Positions 32,923 through 42,689 are shown, counted from the stretch's first letter. The stretch: 64,000 nt of DNA from CAYUPI01 sp964446585 (GCA_964446585.1 CAYUPI010000032.1:3261-67260); one strand, 5' to 3'. A program made the numbers and translations. Notes: generated from the letters alone by a model not told the origin.

Positions 32923-33567
32923 TCATGAGTTCGAGAGGCCCGGGAGGATTCTCCCGGGCCTCTTTTGTGCCCAAGCTCGCTCTCTGCACGCAGCCAGGAT
33001 CCGGTTCAGTTGTTCAGCGTGGATCTCCAGGCCGGCTTCAGTCCAGATGAGAAAATCGGCCTTGGCAATCTTTTCCTCGACGGGCAATTGGGCGCGGTTG
33101 CGTTGCTCGATCTGTTCGACAGTCCAGCCGCGAGCCAACAGGCGCTCGCGTTGCGTTGCATTCGAACAAGCCACACAAATCGTCGCATCCAGTTCCGCTT
33201 CGGCGCCGGTCTCGAACAGGAGCGGAATGACGACCACGCCCAGCGCGTGTCCTTCGCCGCGCCAGGTTTCGACCTGGGCCCGCCAAAGCTCCCGTATGCG
33301 AGGGTGAAGAATGCTCTCCAAATTCCTGCGTGCATCGGCGTCGCCAAAGACGAGCCGTGCCAGCTCATCACGCTGCAGGCGGCCGTCCGCACCAATCATT
33401 TGTGGACCGAATACCGCCTTGATCTCGGCAAGGGCCGGTTGCCCAGGCTCGACCACGTCGCGCGCCAGGTCATCGGTATCCGCCACTGGCACCGAGCGCT
33501 GGCGCAGCAGTTGAACGCAGGCAGACTTGCCCATGCCGACGCCGCCGGTTAGTCCTAAGACGACCAT
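32923..33567 (-). CDS. coaE: Dephospho-CoA kinase
   Basis: 214 residues from ATG 33567, which gives MVVLGLTGGVGMGKSACVQLL with the P-loop GGVGMGKS. Other family features: PVADTDDLARDVVEPGQPAL, LARLVFGDADARRNLESILHPRI, VVVIPLLFETGAEAELD and RLLARGWTVEQIEQRNRAQLPVEEKIAKADFLIWTEAG. CoaE adds the 3'-phosphate in the last step of coenzyme A synthesis. An upstream in-frame reading to 33774 would run into palindromic repeat DNA and is rejected. The last codons overlap the hairpin of the pilin terminator. Confidence 0.93.
   Translation of the reverse strand: MVVLGLTGGVGMGKSACVQLLRQRSVPVADTDDLARDVVEPGQPALAEIKAVFGPQMIGADGRLQRDELARLVFGDADARRNLESILHPRIRELWRAQVETWRGEGHALGVVVIPLLFETGAEAELDATICVACSNATQRERLLARGWTVEQIEQRNRAQLPVEEKIAKADFLIWTEAGLEIHAEQLNRILAACRERAWAQKRPGRILPGLSNS
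32935..32966 (+). terminator. Rho-independent terminator of the pilin gene
   Basis: Perfect 12-bp stem GAGGCCCGGGAG (32935-32946) and CTCCCGGGCCTC (32951-32962), loop GATT, followed by TTTT. It lies 24 bp after the pilin stop and inside the 3' coding end of the convergent coaE. No T-run on the opposite side, so it acts mainly on the pilin transcript. Confidence 0.88.
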
Positions 33568-33934
33568 TCGCAATTGAACGCAGAGCGGAAGCAGCTTGAG
33601 TGCTTCAGCAAAACCCAGGCTGCAATGAGTTGTCGCCAATATCCACCAACCAGAGGTTGGCTGCTTGTTGCCTTGGGCCACAAGCCCCGCAGGGGTGGCC
33701 TGTTTATAGGAAAAGACGCAAATCGTACCCTCTGTTCTTGTTTTTCGGCGGCCCCGCCCATTCTGCAACTCCAAGCGCGAGCCCGAACCGATTCATCATT
33801 GGGAATGGGCGGGGCCGCCGAAAAACAAGAGGCAAGGTCTGGGAACATTGGTTGCTATAAACAGGTCGCCCCTACGGGTTTCAAAGCGTCCGAGCGCTGG
33901 CCACAGATGTGCGCGCGATGGAAAGTCTTAAGCA
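33568..33934. other. Intergenic region between coaE and the S53 peptidase gene
   Basis: 367 bp, more than half of it occupied by the nested palindrome at 33686-33878. No supported gene; the short readings here are translations of the repeat. Confidence 0.6.
33686..33878. repeat. Nested double palindrome (193 bp)
   Basis: Outer arms 33686-33709 (CCCGCAGGGGTGGCCTGTTT...) and 33855-33878 match at 21 of 24 positions. Inner arms 33736-33763 (TCTTGTTTTTCGGCGGCCCC...) and 33803-33830 are a perfect 28-bp inverted repeat with a 39-bp loop. The arrangement suggests one palindromic element inserted in another. Confidence 0.92.
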
Positions 33935-36900
33935 CTACTGCGCGATCGCGCGGTAGTAGCAAATCGGGTTGGTACTGGTGCGTGGATCGACGTACTGGAA
34001 AACGCCCCCAGCGGCGATATTTGTGGAGAGATTCTGCCAGCTACCGGGCGATTTCAAAGAGGCGGCACCCTGAATGACGTATTGTCGATTGGTCTGGCCG
34101 TGGCCAAGAATGAGGGAGCTGCCATCCGGCTGGCGGACAATCTGGAGGCGCGCGGCCGTGGAAGACTCAACCGGCAGGCTGATGGGCAACAACACATTAT
34201 CAATAAACGCTGCGTCCAGTCCGTCGCTGAAGGTGGCGTCCTTGGCATACCGCCATTCCAAAGTGTGCGTCCCTGCCGACAGTGGCATGGAAAAGCTCGT
34301 CCAATCAATCTCTCCCGACCATTCCTGCTGCTCAACGCCATCAACGGAGAAGCTTAACAAGTCCCAATCCTGTTCGGAGCTGACCTTGAAATAGAAGGAG
34401 GCCGTGCCGCTGATGAAATTGGTCGTGAGGACCAACGAACTGGACTGACTGTCGCTGATGGCTCCAGAACGGGCGGAGTAATTTCCCGCCAGCACTGTGC
34501 TGGTCTGGACAGTCCAGGGGACTGCTCCGGCGGTTGACCAGGCCAGTTTGTGCAAATCTCCAGTCTCAAAGTCGTCCGAGAAACTGATTTCGCGGAAATG
34601 GGCCGTCAGGCTGACGTTGGAATTAACAACAAGCGACAAGGGATTGGCAGTCGCGAGGAAACCGCCACTCCAACTGTCGAAGGCATAAAACGGATCGGGT
34701 GTTGCGGTCAGCGTCGCCGTCGAGCCTGCGACCACGTCGCCCGAGGGCGGGGCCGTTTGCCCGTGCCCCGCGCTGCCGATGGTCAGGCTGAAGACGCTTG
34801 CCGCCGTGAAGTTGTAACCGAGAGAGACAGTGCCGGACGCGCCATCAAAACCGTCCACGGCGATATAATAGGTCTGGTTGGAGCGGACAGCCTGGGTGAT
34901 GGCGCTGAACCCGCCGGGCGCGTCCGGGTAGGCATCATCGTTGCTGGCAATTGTCGTTAACTCCCCGACTGCTTCACCGGTGTAAAGCCCGAGCAAAGTG
35001 TCAAAAGTCGAGTTGCTGGTGGTCAGGCTCAGCGCCCCGTCGGACGCGGGCGTGAAAGACCACCAGACGGATTTTCCTCCGGCATTGCCGGCATGGTTGG
35101 GCTCGTTGAATTCCTTCGTGGCGTTGGTGCTGTAAGCGGTGACGGAACCGGAATTCCCTGAAAGCGAGATCGCGTCGGCAAACAAGTCGTTGGGCGGATT
35201 CACCGGCGAATAAGTCACCTCGGTCACCACTGGCGCCGAACTATTGCCGGCCACATCTACCGCCGAAACGCTGATGCGATTGAGGCCCACGCTCAAACCA
35301 AAGGTATAGGTCCAGTTTGTCGTGCCAGTGACCTCATAGGTGCGTCCGCTCGCGGCCAGCAGCACCCGCTTGATCCCGGTCGCATTTGGCAGCGGGTCAT
35401 TGGCCGTGCCGATGAAGGTGACCAGGAAATTGCTAACCCACTGGCCGCTGAGCGGGCTCGTGACCGCAACGGTAGGCGGATTGGTGTCCACGTAGCCGCC
35501 CGGCACGACCGCAAACCGAAGCGAGCCCATCGAGTTAGCGTTGGCGCTGGCGACCGCAATGCGATAGGTCGCCCCACCCACTGCGTTGAAGTTCAGATAA
35601 GCCTGCTTGGAAGCACCTACGTCGTTGGTGGCGGCAACCGCCGTAAGATTGCTCACGCTCTGGCCGGTATAGACTGCGACAACGGTATCGATTTCGCTGC
35701 CCGTCGTATCGATGAACACATTCGTCGAAGTTGTTGGCGACCAGTTCCACCAAAGAGACCCTGCGTCGCTGGTGACGCCGGCGTGAGCAGGTTCCTTGCT
35801 TTCCAAGGTCGCAAACCTGTTGTTGGCCAGATACACGGCGCCGGCAGGCGGCACTTTGGTTGCGTTGGTAAAATAGTCGTTCACCGGGGTTGGCACAACG
35901 CTGTACGTTATGATATTGGTGCTGTTCGTTTTTCCCGGGGCGGTGATCAGGAAGCTCAGGGTCAGGTCGTTGGTGCTGTTCGGCACGTCGAGATTTGCCG
36001 AATAAGTCGCATCATTGGCACTGGCGTCGGGGGCGATGCCGTTATTGTTGAAGGTCAGGTTCGTGGTTCCGTTGACGGTGGCCACCACGGTGGCGTTCGT
36101 CACGTTCAACACATCGGTGACCTTGACGAAGATTTTCTGCGTTGAGTTCCCAAGCAGAGTCGAGCCATTGGCCGGCGTGACGCTCACTTCCAATATTCCA
36201 TCCACGACGCCTCCGGAAGTCAGCGCGTTGATCAGGTTCTGCCCGACTGGAGTGCCCCATCCAGTGCAGAGGTCAAAACCCGCAACCGCAGGAAACAAAT
36301 TCGGGCTTTGCGACCAGTAATTGTTGCCGATCGTGATATCGTGGAAATACGAGCCATAGCTCGGACTCTTCGCCAGAGTGTAGAGTGCTGGATTAAGAAA
36401 ACCAACCGAAGGAGCACCAGCGCTTGCGGCCTGCTCGTTTATCAGGGCGGTAAAGCCGGCCCACAAGGGCGCGGCCACACTAGTGCCGCCGGTTCCCGGG
36501 TAGTAAGTACCGCCGTCCGCTATCACGAGAACATTATCGGCCGTGAGCGCGACATCGGGAATGTTGCGGCGCGTCGTTGACCCTCTATTGGCCGTCATAC
36601 TAATGCCTTGTTGCCAGACAGGAATCGCGTTTGCTAAGCTTATACCTCCGCTGCTGCCCACTCCGCCTCCCCAATTCCAAACCGATTCAGATTTCCAGGA
36701 GCCTCCCGGCCCGGTCGTTTGGAGTGTCGTTCCGCCCACCACAGTGATGTTCGTGCTGTAGGCAGGCGTGCCGAAGGAACCCGGGTCGTCAACCTCCCCG
36801 GGAAGGAACGCATCGGAATCACCCGAGGCATCGAAGAACGACTGCCCCTGGGCGGCCATCTGCTGGAATATCTGCTCCGTGGTGGCGTTCAGACCACCGG

Positions 36901-37927
36901 TCCATCCCCAGGAACAACTGATTTGCCGCGAGTCATTGTCGGTAGCGATGCGATTCAACACGCTGTTGGGGTTGAAATTGAAGGGGCTCCCCTCATACAC
37001 GACCACGATCGTTAAGCCCGGCGCCATCGATATCACCATTTCGATATCGAGTGAAACCTCGACCTCACCGCCGCTCCCGGTCGGCTGCCCGTTGAACCCG
37101 TTGAGCAGCACGTTGTTCAGCGGCACGTTCGGAAGACCGGCCAGCGTCTCGTAAGCCCGGATATCGGACTTGAGGTAGCCATCAAATTGCACCAGAGCGA
37201 TGACCTGACCTTTGCCCGTTAGAGAAACACCCGGCGCGTATGCCGCTCGAAAATCGTACCCTATATAATTGCCATCGGGTCCGGTACCGACGTTCGGAGC
37301 AGCGGTCGGCCGCTTTGGCCCATGCCGGTAATTGGGATGTGGCCGGGTGTGATTATTGAGGCCCCAAATATCCTGCGCTTTGATCCCGGACGGGACTGAG
37401 GGCTCGACATCCGTCGCGAAAAAGTCCCGATTCTCCTTCGGGTCGTGATAAATATTCATCCTCACCTGGAAGGCCTTCTCGACATCGGCCACCGACCCAT
37501 CCACTTCCACCAACATGCGGTTTGGGTGGCGAAGGGAGACGGTCAGACCCTGCGATGTCGCGAAAGCGGCGACTGCCTCGTAATCCTGCTCGGTCGGACC
37601 AAACCTTTGCGTAAACTGCTCGGTCGTCAAATAGTGCCGATAGTTTGGGCTGGCCGGATCATAAATCTGTTGGAGCAGGTCCGTCAGTCCCTGCTGGTCC
37701 CTCAAGGGCAGGCCAATGGTCAGGTGCAACTGAGTCGATCCGGGCAGGCGGTCGATGGGCTGAAGTTTCTTCACCACCGGGAGTACGTGGCCGGGCAGTG
37801 TCTTGCGAGAGTTTTGATTTAAAGCTGGTTGAGCAGCCCGGACGGTTCCACAAAGCACGAGCACTAAAGCGATGGCCATCGGCCATTTGCTCGGCGCTGC
37901 CTTCGAATCGTTTGTTTTAGGATGCAT
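33935..37927 (-). CDS. Secreted S53 (sedolisin/kumamolisin) peptidase with C-terminal modules
   Basis: 1330 residues from ATG 37927, with signal peptide WPMAIALVLVLCGTVRAAQ. Pro-kumamolisin prodomain (about residues 40-180: LTIGLPLRDQQGLTDLLQQIYDPASPNYRHYLTTEQFTQRFG). Catalytic domain: Glu/Asp pair in GGEVEVSLDIEMV (about 285), oxyanion Asp in FFDASGDSDA, and Ser in TGGTSVAAPLWAGF (about 479), the S53 Glu-Asp-Ser set active at acid pH. C-terminal half: CARDB/Ig-like piece, two related modules (AGSLWWNWSP...DTVVAVYTGQSV and GKSVWWSFTP...DTLLGLYTGEAV), a Bacterial_repeat-type piece (PDPFYAFDSWSGGF), a jelly-roll-like piece and the terminal module YVIQGAASLKSPGSWQNLS...YYRAIAQ. Likely a surface or secreted protease. 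Confidence 0.92.
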   Translation of the reverse strand: MHPKTNDSKAAPSKWPMAIALVLVLCGTVRAAQPALNQNSRKTLPGHVLPVVKKLQPIDRLPGSTQLHLTIGLPLRDQQGLTDLLQQIYDPASPNYRHYLTTEQFTQRFGPTEQDYEAVAAFATSQGLTVSLRHPNRMLVEVDGSVADVEKAFQVRMNIYHDPKENRDFFATDVEPSVPSGIKAQDIWGLNNHTRPHPNYRHGPKRPTAAPNVGTGPDGNYIGYDFRAAYAPGVSLTGKGQVIALVQFDGYLKSDIRAYETLAGLPNVPLNNVLLNGFNGQPTGSGGEVEVSLDIEMVISMAPGLTIVVVYEGSPFNFNPNSVLNRIATDNDSRQISCSWGWTGGLNATTEQIFQQMAAQGQSFFDASGDSDAFLPGEVDDPGSFGTPAYSTNITVVGGTTLQTTGPGGSWKSESVWNWGGGVGSSGGISLANAIPVWQQGISMTANRGSTTRRNIPDVALTADNVLVIADGGTYYPGTGGTSVAAPLWAGFTALINEQAASAGAPSVGFLNPALYTLAKSPSYGSYFHDITIGNNYWSQSPNLFPAVAGFDLCTGWGTPVGQNLINALTSGGVVDGILEVSVTPANGSTLLGNSTQKIFVKVTDVLNVTNATVVATVNGTTNLTFNNNGIAPDASANDATYSANLDVPNSTNDLTLSFLITAPGKTNSTNIITYSVVPTPVNDYFTNATKVPPAGAVYLANNRFATLESKEPAHAGVTSDAGSLWWNWSPTTSTNVFIDTTGSEIDTVVAVYTGQSVSNLTAVAATNDVGASKQAYLNFNAVGGATYRIAVASANANSMGSLRFAVVPGGYVDTNPPTVAVTSPLSGQWVSNFLVTFIGTANDPLPNATGIKRVLLAASGRTYEVTGTTNWTYTFGLSVGLNRISVSAVDVAGNSSAPVVTEVTYSPVNPPNDLFADAISLSGNSGSVTAYSTNATKEFNEPNHAGNAGGKSVWWSFTPASDGALSLTTSNSTFDTLLGLYTGEAVGELTTIASNDDAYPDAPGGFSAITQAVRSNQTYYIAVDGFDGASGTVSLGYNFTAASVFSLTIGSAGHGQTAPPSGDVVAGSTATLTATPDPFYAFDSWSGGFLATANPLSLVVNSNVSLTAHFREISFSDDFETGDLHKLAWSTAGAVPWTVQTSTVLAGNYSARSGAISDSQSSSLVLTTNFISGTASFYFKVSSEQDWDLLSFSVDGVEQQEWSGEIDWTSFSMPLSAGTHTLEWRYAKDATFSDGLDAAFIDNVLLPISLPVESSTAARLQIVRQPDGSSLILGHGQTNRQYVIQGAASLKSPGSWQNLSTNIAAGGVFQYVDPRTSTNPICYYRAIAQ

Positions 37928-37994
37928 AGGGATCGAAAAATCGTCAGCTACTGTATGAAGCACCGCCCCTCCGCGTCCTGGGTTCGTGGCCATT

Positions 37995-40900
37995 TCAGGG
38001 AGCGGTGGTTCCCACCCGGTAAAATTGACGGAGCGAGCCGGGCGGCAAAGGAATATGAACGGTGACAGGCCCATTGGTGCTGGCGTTATTGGTGTAATAC
38101 ATCACGGTTTGCCAATTCGGCGAGAAGGAGTTGCTCGAGGCCTGCACCCAATAAACCTTGTGCGCGATGGCATTCCAGGACAGGACCGCCGTGGGCGGCG
38201 GCTGGGCGACAGCCAGCCTGGCGACCGGGCGGGTGTCAAATGGATAGAAATCCGCGCCGTTGGCAATGCCATCACCATCGGAATCGATGATCAGGCTGTA
38301 GCGCAGTGCGCGATTGACCAGGATGCTGACCCCGTTGCTGATGACGGCCACCGAGCTATTGGGTCCGGCGAAATCCCTGACCCAGCGCAGATGCCCGCCG
38401 AATTGGCCATTCAAATATTCCTCGGGTTGTTGCGGAACGCCATTGGTTGGTGGCGGGGTAAAGCCCAACCTGGCCGCGGCAAAGTAAATGACCAGGCTGG
38501 GATCGATCGCCATCTGGTTCAGGTAGTTGGTACCGAGGGCGGACAGATCGAGCAGATCGAGATAGAGGCCGTTCTGCGCACCGGTGCCGGAAAAATAGAA
38601 GAACGGATCTGTGCTTTGGGACGACAAAACAAGTTCTCCAAGGGCCGTGTTATTCGAATAACCGGCCACCGTGGCACCGCGATCTGCGCCGGCCCAGGTG
38701 TGATCGATCTCAACGCTGGGAACGTCCGGCGCAACAGACGCGAAGGTGGTGCCCAGCAAGTCCCCCGTAGGCGGCTTCGACTGGAGGTTAAAACCATTTT
38801 GCATGGTGAACACGTTGCCAGAGCCTCCACCCGCATCGTAAAGCGCATTCGTGGCTCTCAGATAAAGCCCGCCATTGACAGTCATCTGGTACTGGTTGAA
38901 TTTAACGTTGCCGGCAAGGAACTGGGAATCTCCGCCCGAAGTGCTGCTGCCATTCTGAAGCAGGCCCGAGCCGAATTGCATCAAAAGCTGACCCGCAGTT
39001 ACCATCGTACCGCGGTTCTCGAAGTAAGTGCTGTTCAGGGCGATGCTGGCCGCACTTACGGTTCCGGTATTGACGAAGGCGGAATAGGGAGCCGCCCGGT
39101 CGTCGCCAAAATGCGCTTCGTTGGCGATGCTCAAACTGCCGTGGTTCGTGAGATAGAGAAGCGTAGGCGCATTCGTGGCACGCCAATCCTCCAAAGGACT
39201 GCCCGGCGGCGGGAACCCGACAATTGGATTCACCACCGGTACGATGCCGGGAATCGTCAGGCTTCCATCAATGGTTAAGCTCTTGCCGTCAACGAGCAGC
39301 GATTCGACCACCGACATATTATCGTTGATGAACACATTCGTGCTGTGCGAGGTGAAGCCAAAGACGGAGACGGGAAGGTCAAAGGCCCCCAGGCCCGTCG
39401 CATCCACCATCAGCGTGTGATAGCTGATGGTGACGGAATTGGTCACTGGGGCAAGGGTGGCAAGCCCATTGGAATCAATGCTGTAATTTTGGAGGAGCAC
39501 GATGGCCACATTGCTCCAAACGGCGCTCCAGAGCCGAAGCTCGCCCCGGAACCGCGTGGATGTGTCTTTGCTCAGATTCTGCACGCGGAGATTCCCATTT
39601 GTCGAAGCGAGATTGAAACTGAGGTTCTCGCAATCCACAACCGCATTGCTGCTGGAGATCAGGTGCGAGGTCTGGATAATGATCTCCCCTTCGCCACGCA
39701 GCCGCGTCCGGCTCAAGTCCAGACTGTCAGAGGAGATGTGGATTCTGCCGGGGATATTGGTTACGGTACCCGCGGCCACCGGCGGCGGCCGTGTCACCGC
39801 GTTGTCGGCAAAAGCGCCGTACGACGAGTATTCTCCGCCCGGGATTATGCTGTTCGTGACCGCATCGGCAATCACGTTAGTGTCGGTCACGCCCAGACTC
39901 GAACTGAGGAAGAACTCGGGATCCGGATAGCCGTTGTTGCCAGAACCGCCAACAAAAAACGGGGAGCGCGCGACAAAATAATTGGCCGGACGAGAAGTGG
40001 TGAACGGCGGGCAACCAATTACGCTGGTCAGGATTCCTGTGCTATTCGGGCCTCCCGATGCCAGTCGGTCTTCCACAAAAATGTACGCTGGCTCCATGCG
40101 GGCTGTCACCACGTTCGTCACCTGCACCGAAAGTAGAGCGCTGGCAATATCAAATCCGTTCGCGGCAGGGCCACTAAAGCCTATCGAAACGCCCATTCCG
40201 GATGAGGGCCCCACAAACACCGCCGCTTTGGTGATATTGGTGGAAATGGTAACGTCGGTGGTCTTACCATTCTTATTCGTGAGCGTGATTGTACCAGTGC
40301 TGCCCGGCAGATGGTTGATGTAGGAATCGGCCGCGGGATAGGCGAGCGCAAACCCCGGGTCCCCGCCGGGCATCACGTCGGGAAAAGGGCCGCCCTGCGC
40401 CCGGGCGACGACGCCGTTCCAAAGCGCCCCGCTGTTCAATGGCATATCCATGGTGAAATTTGTCCGTCCCCAGTACAGGTCATAGATGGCGATATCAGGA
40501 GAAAAATTGGTGGGGCCAACAATAAACTGGTTCAGCCCTTCATCCCAGACCGGCAACACTTCCAGCCCGCTGCGTGATACGTCCAAGCTCTTGCCGGTCA
40601 ATTCCATCTCGCCATTCGCTCCAACGATCAAGGACGCCTTCGGCGAGCCAGCGCTCCCCGACTTGACCACGATGTTGGTGGCCGAAACTATCAAATGACT
40701 GGGCCCGACCGGCGCAACCTCGCAGGTGAAAAAGAAAACGGCGGCAGAGTCTTCGGCCTGAACCACCGCGCCGTTGTCATTGAAAAAACTGGATGCCATC
40801 TTGCGCACTCCGTTGACGGACGAATCGGTGTTGAACCGGAAGCCCGACGAGCCAATCATGGTGCCTGAGCCGGAGAAGGTTCCGACCGTGTTGGTGAAAT

Positions 40901-41087
40901 TCAGCGTGTCTTGCGTCTCGTAAGGGAGCGTGCTGAAAGCCTGAAACAACCCCTTGTTGACAAAAGTGATCGCATCAACCTGGGGAGTGTTCACCGTGCC
41001 GGTGTTGAGATATAAAGCGTCGGCGGCCCCTGCTGCAGGCGGGAGCAGGCACAGACCCATCAGACCAGGAAGTAACAATCGCTTCAT
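37995..41087 (-). CDS. Large secreted protein of unknown function
   Basis: 1030 residues from ATG 41087 (MKRLLLPGLMGLCLLPPAAGAADA, a clear signal peptide); a longer start at 41123 is possible. The body is Asn/Ser/Thr-rich with repeated short beta-strand patterns (LTNHGSLSIANEAHFGDD, FVNTGTVSAASIALNSTYFENRGTMVTAGQLLMQFGSGLLQNGS), like beta-helix or autotransporter-passenger proteins, but no autotransporter barrel is present. Near the end DSDGDGIANGADFYPFDTRP is a calcium-type thrombospondin-3-like repeat, then the terminal module VYWVQASSNSFSPNWQTV...FYRVGTTAP. It follows the 523-residue gene by 25 bp and precedes the S53 gene by 67 bp. Catalytic residues were not recognised. Confidence 0.82.
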   Translation of the reverse strand: MKRLLLPGLMGLCLLPPAAGAADALYLNTGTVNTPQVDAITFVNKGLFQAFSTLPYETQDTLNFTNTVGTFSGSGTMIGSSGFRFNTDSSVNGVRKMASSFFNDNGAVVQAEDSAAVFFFTCEVAPVGPSHLIVSATNIVVKSGSAGSPKASLIVGANGEMELTGKSLDVSRSGLEVLPVWDEGLNQFIVGPTNFSPDIAIYDLYWGRTNFTMDMPLNSGALWNGVVARAQGGPFPDVMPGGDPGFALAYPAADSYINHLPGSTGTITLTNKNGKTTDVTISTNITKAAVFVGPSSGMGVSIGFSGPAANGFDIASALLSVQVTNVVTARMEPAYIFVEDRLASGGPNSTGILTSVIGCPPFTTSRPANYFVARSPFFVGGSGNNGYPDPEFFLSSSLGVTDTNVIADAVTNSIIPGGEYSSYGAFADNAVTRPPPVAAGTVTNIPGRIHISSDSLDLSRTRLRGEGEIIIQTSHLISSSNAVVDCENLSFNLASTNGNLRVQNLSKDTSTRFRGELRLWSAVWSNVAIVLLQNYSIDSNGLATLAPVTNSVTISYHTLMVDATGLGAFDLPVSVFGFTSHSTNVFINDNMSVVESLLVDGKSLTIDGSLTIPGIVPVVNPIVGFPPPGSPLEDWRATNAPTLLYLTNHGSLSIANEAHFGDDRAAPYSAFVNTGTVSAASIALNSTYFENRGTMVTAGQLLMQFGSGLLQNGSSTSGGDSQFLAGNVKFNQYQMTVNGGLYLRATNALYDAGGGSGNVFTMQNGFNLQSKPPTGDLLGTTFASVAPDVPSVEIDHTWAGADRGATVAGYSNNTALGELVLSSQSTDPFFYFSGTGAQNGLYLDLLDLSALGTNYLNQMAIDPSLVIYFAAARLGFTPPPTNGVPQQPEEYLNGQFGGHLRWVRDFAGPNSSVAVISNGVSILVNRALRYSLIIDSDGDGIANGADFYPFDTRPVARLAVAQPPPTAVLSWNAIAHKVYWVQASSNSFSPNWQTVMYYTNNASTNGPVTVHIPLPPGSLRQFYRVGTTAP

Positions 41088-41112
41088 AATTCGTGTCCAG
41101 AATGCCGGGCAA

Positions 41113-42684
41113 CTAGTGTCCACTCAAAACCCGCTGTTCCAATTCCAGGATCGAAGTCCCAATGGGATAAACGACGGGATCATTGGTCGTGCCATCGAAG
41201 GAGCCCCAAAGAACACCTGGGAAACTTGAAAGCTCATCCAGAAAAGATATACCGTTGGGGTCCGGGCCGGAGTTGTAATTATAGGGGCCAAGTTTGCTGA
41301 ACTGAAGCTGGATTTGCCCATTGATGACTCCCGGCCCGTCCAAAGGAGTGGGTGACTGGCTATTGAGGGCATTATTGTTTACCCAGGCTGCGGGAGAAGC
41401 GTCTCTGCGCCTTAATAAAATGGGATTGCCACCGGCATCCAGACCCAAGTCTCCTGCGGTGATAATGATGTCGGGTCGGGTCAGGACTCTCTGGGTGTTC
41501 TGAGTGACCAGGGAGGAATTGGTGACGTACGTATCCTGGTATTTATTGGTCAGCGTGATGAAATTGCCTAGCTGGGAGTCGTATTTGGCCTGCTGGAAGG
41601 TGATGTGGTCCACGCCCGGTCGAAGAGCGACGCCGACCGCAGCATTGGTAACGGTAACGTTGGTGCCGCCTCCCCCCACCGGAGTCCAGGGAGAACCGCT
41701 ACTACCTCCGCCAACGCCTGTGCCAGTCGTGCCCGGAATCAAATCCTCGATATTGTAGTTGTTCGGGCGATAAATATAGCGCAATCCACCCACATCGTCG
41801 CGAGTCAGGCCCACATAGAATTCTCCAACCCCCAAACTCGGCCCTTGGGCCCCACTGCCTGACGACGTCGTTATCAGACTATCGATATCGGAGGCCACGG
41901 CCGTGAACCCGAACGCCAGGGGGTCAACCTGGACTTCAATCGCATCCCACGCAGGAGGCACGGCTATTTGCACAATCCCGTAGGTGTACAAGACCCCGTT
42001 AACGTAGCTGGAGGGGGCCAAGGTAACGGGGTCGAAATTCCGCTTGATGACCAAATAGAAGGGAACGTTGGCAATGACACGCCGGTCGCGCAGCGTCCAG
42101 GCATAACGATCTGGACTTGCCAACCCCAATTCCTCGGTCAAAAGACCGAGCGCGGTCGATTTCAAATCCAGCAATGCCAGTGCGCTGGCCCGGTAGTTAA
42201 GGCGCCGGGTGTCGGTGGGGAATTCCGCCAGATTGGAACTCATGGCGGAAAACTTCGGCAGGTTGTTGAGAATGGCGAAGGCCTGATTGACCGCATCCAC
42301 GCCCTTCTGACCGAAATAGTTCAGGAAGGAGGAGTCAAATCCGTAAGTGACGGTCCTGATGTTCCAGCGGTATTCCTCGCCAAGATTCATCGGTCCGCCA
42401 ACGTCAGTGTTAAAAGTATTATAGCCGATCTCGCCAACCTGCCAGGATGCAAAAGGGCCAAGCAGGGAAAAGGCCTTCGCTGAATGGATAGCTCCGGCAA
42501 CGGTCAACGCCAGAAATCCTCTTAGAGCGTGGTTCAAAAGTCCGAAGCGCGGCTGTGTCGTCCTCGACCAGCCGCAGCAGCACCCGAATTTGCGGGGCTT
42601 CAGGCCTATCCCAAGCGCTGCGGCTGGTCTTCGACACAGCCGCGCTCCATTTTTAAAACGCGTTCTTTGAAAATGTCGCAGCAT
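41113..42684 (-). CDS. Secreted protein of unknown function; palindrome-encoded N-terminus
   Basis: About 523 residues from ATG 42684, 5 bp after the upstream gene's stop. The first about 45 residues translate palindromic element C; the signal peptide (NHALRGFLALTVAGAIHSAKAF) follows only at about residue 50. The mature part (YNTFNTDVGGPMNLGEEYRWNIRTVTYGFDSSFLNYFGQKGVDAVNQAFAILNNL) resembles the start of metzincin-like domains, where a helix of this kind precedes the active site, but no HEXXH is present. A Gly-rich linker (GTGVGGGSSGSPWTPVGGGG) splits two halves. The last part (DIIITAGDLGLDAGGNPILLRR) is of unknown type. It lacks the YxVQ...FYR terminus of its neighbours. Confidence 0.75.
   Translation of the reverse strand: MLRHFQRTRFKNGARLCRRPAAALGIGLKPRKFGCCCGWSRTTQPRFGLLNHALRGFLALTVAGAIHSAKAFSLLGPFASWQVGEIGYNTFNTDVGGPMNLGEEYRWNIRTVTYGFDSSFLNYFGQKGVDAVNQAFAILNNLPKFSAMSSNLAEFPTDTRRLNYRASALALLDLKSTALGLLTEELGLASPDRYAWTLRDRRVIANVPFYLVIKRNFDPVTLAPSSYVNGVLYTYGIVQIAVPPAWDAIEVQVDPLAFGFTAVASDIDSLITTSSGSGAQGPSLGVGEFYVGLTRDDVGGLRYIYRPNNYNIEDLIPGTTGTGVGGGSSGSPWTPVGGGGTNVTVTNAAVGVALRPGVDHITFQQAKYDSQLGNFITLTNKYQDTYVTNSSLVTQNTQRVLTRPDIIITAGDLGLDAGGNPILLRRRDASPAAWVNNNALNSQSPTPLDGPGVINGQIQLQFSKLGPYNYNSGPDPNGISFLDELSSFPGVLWGSFDGTTNDPVVYPIGTSILELEQRVLSGH
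42544..42648. repeat. 105-bp palindromic element C in a coding 5' end
   Basis: Arms: left 42547-42578 (GCGCGGCTGTGTCG...ACCAGCCGCAGC) and right 42617-42645, with 14 + 12 matching bases around a short unmatched centre. The terminus GGAGCGCGGCTGT is shared with element B. It is translated in the 523-residue gene ahead of its signal peptide. Confidence 0.88.
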
Positions 42685-42689
42685 AAAAG

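Noticed and set aside
33568..33774. Longer coaE N-terminus
   Set aside because: The extra 69 residues are the translation of palindromic repeat DNA, and the CoaE P-loop family start is at 33567.
41113..42684. Metzincin or matrixin protease call
   Set aside because: The N-terminal pattern is suggestive but HEXXHXXGXXH is absent.
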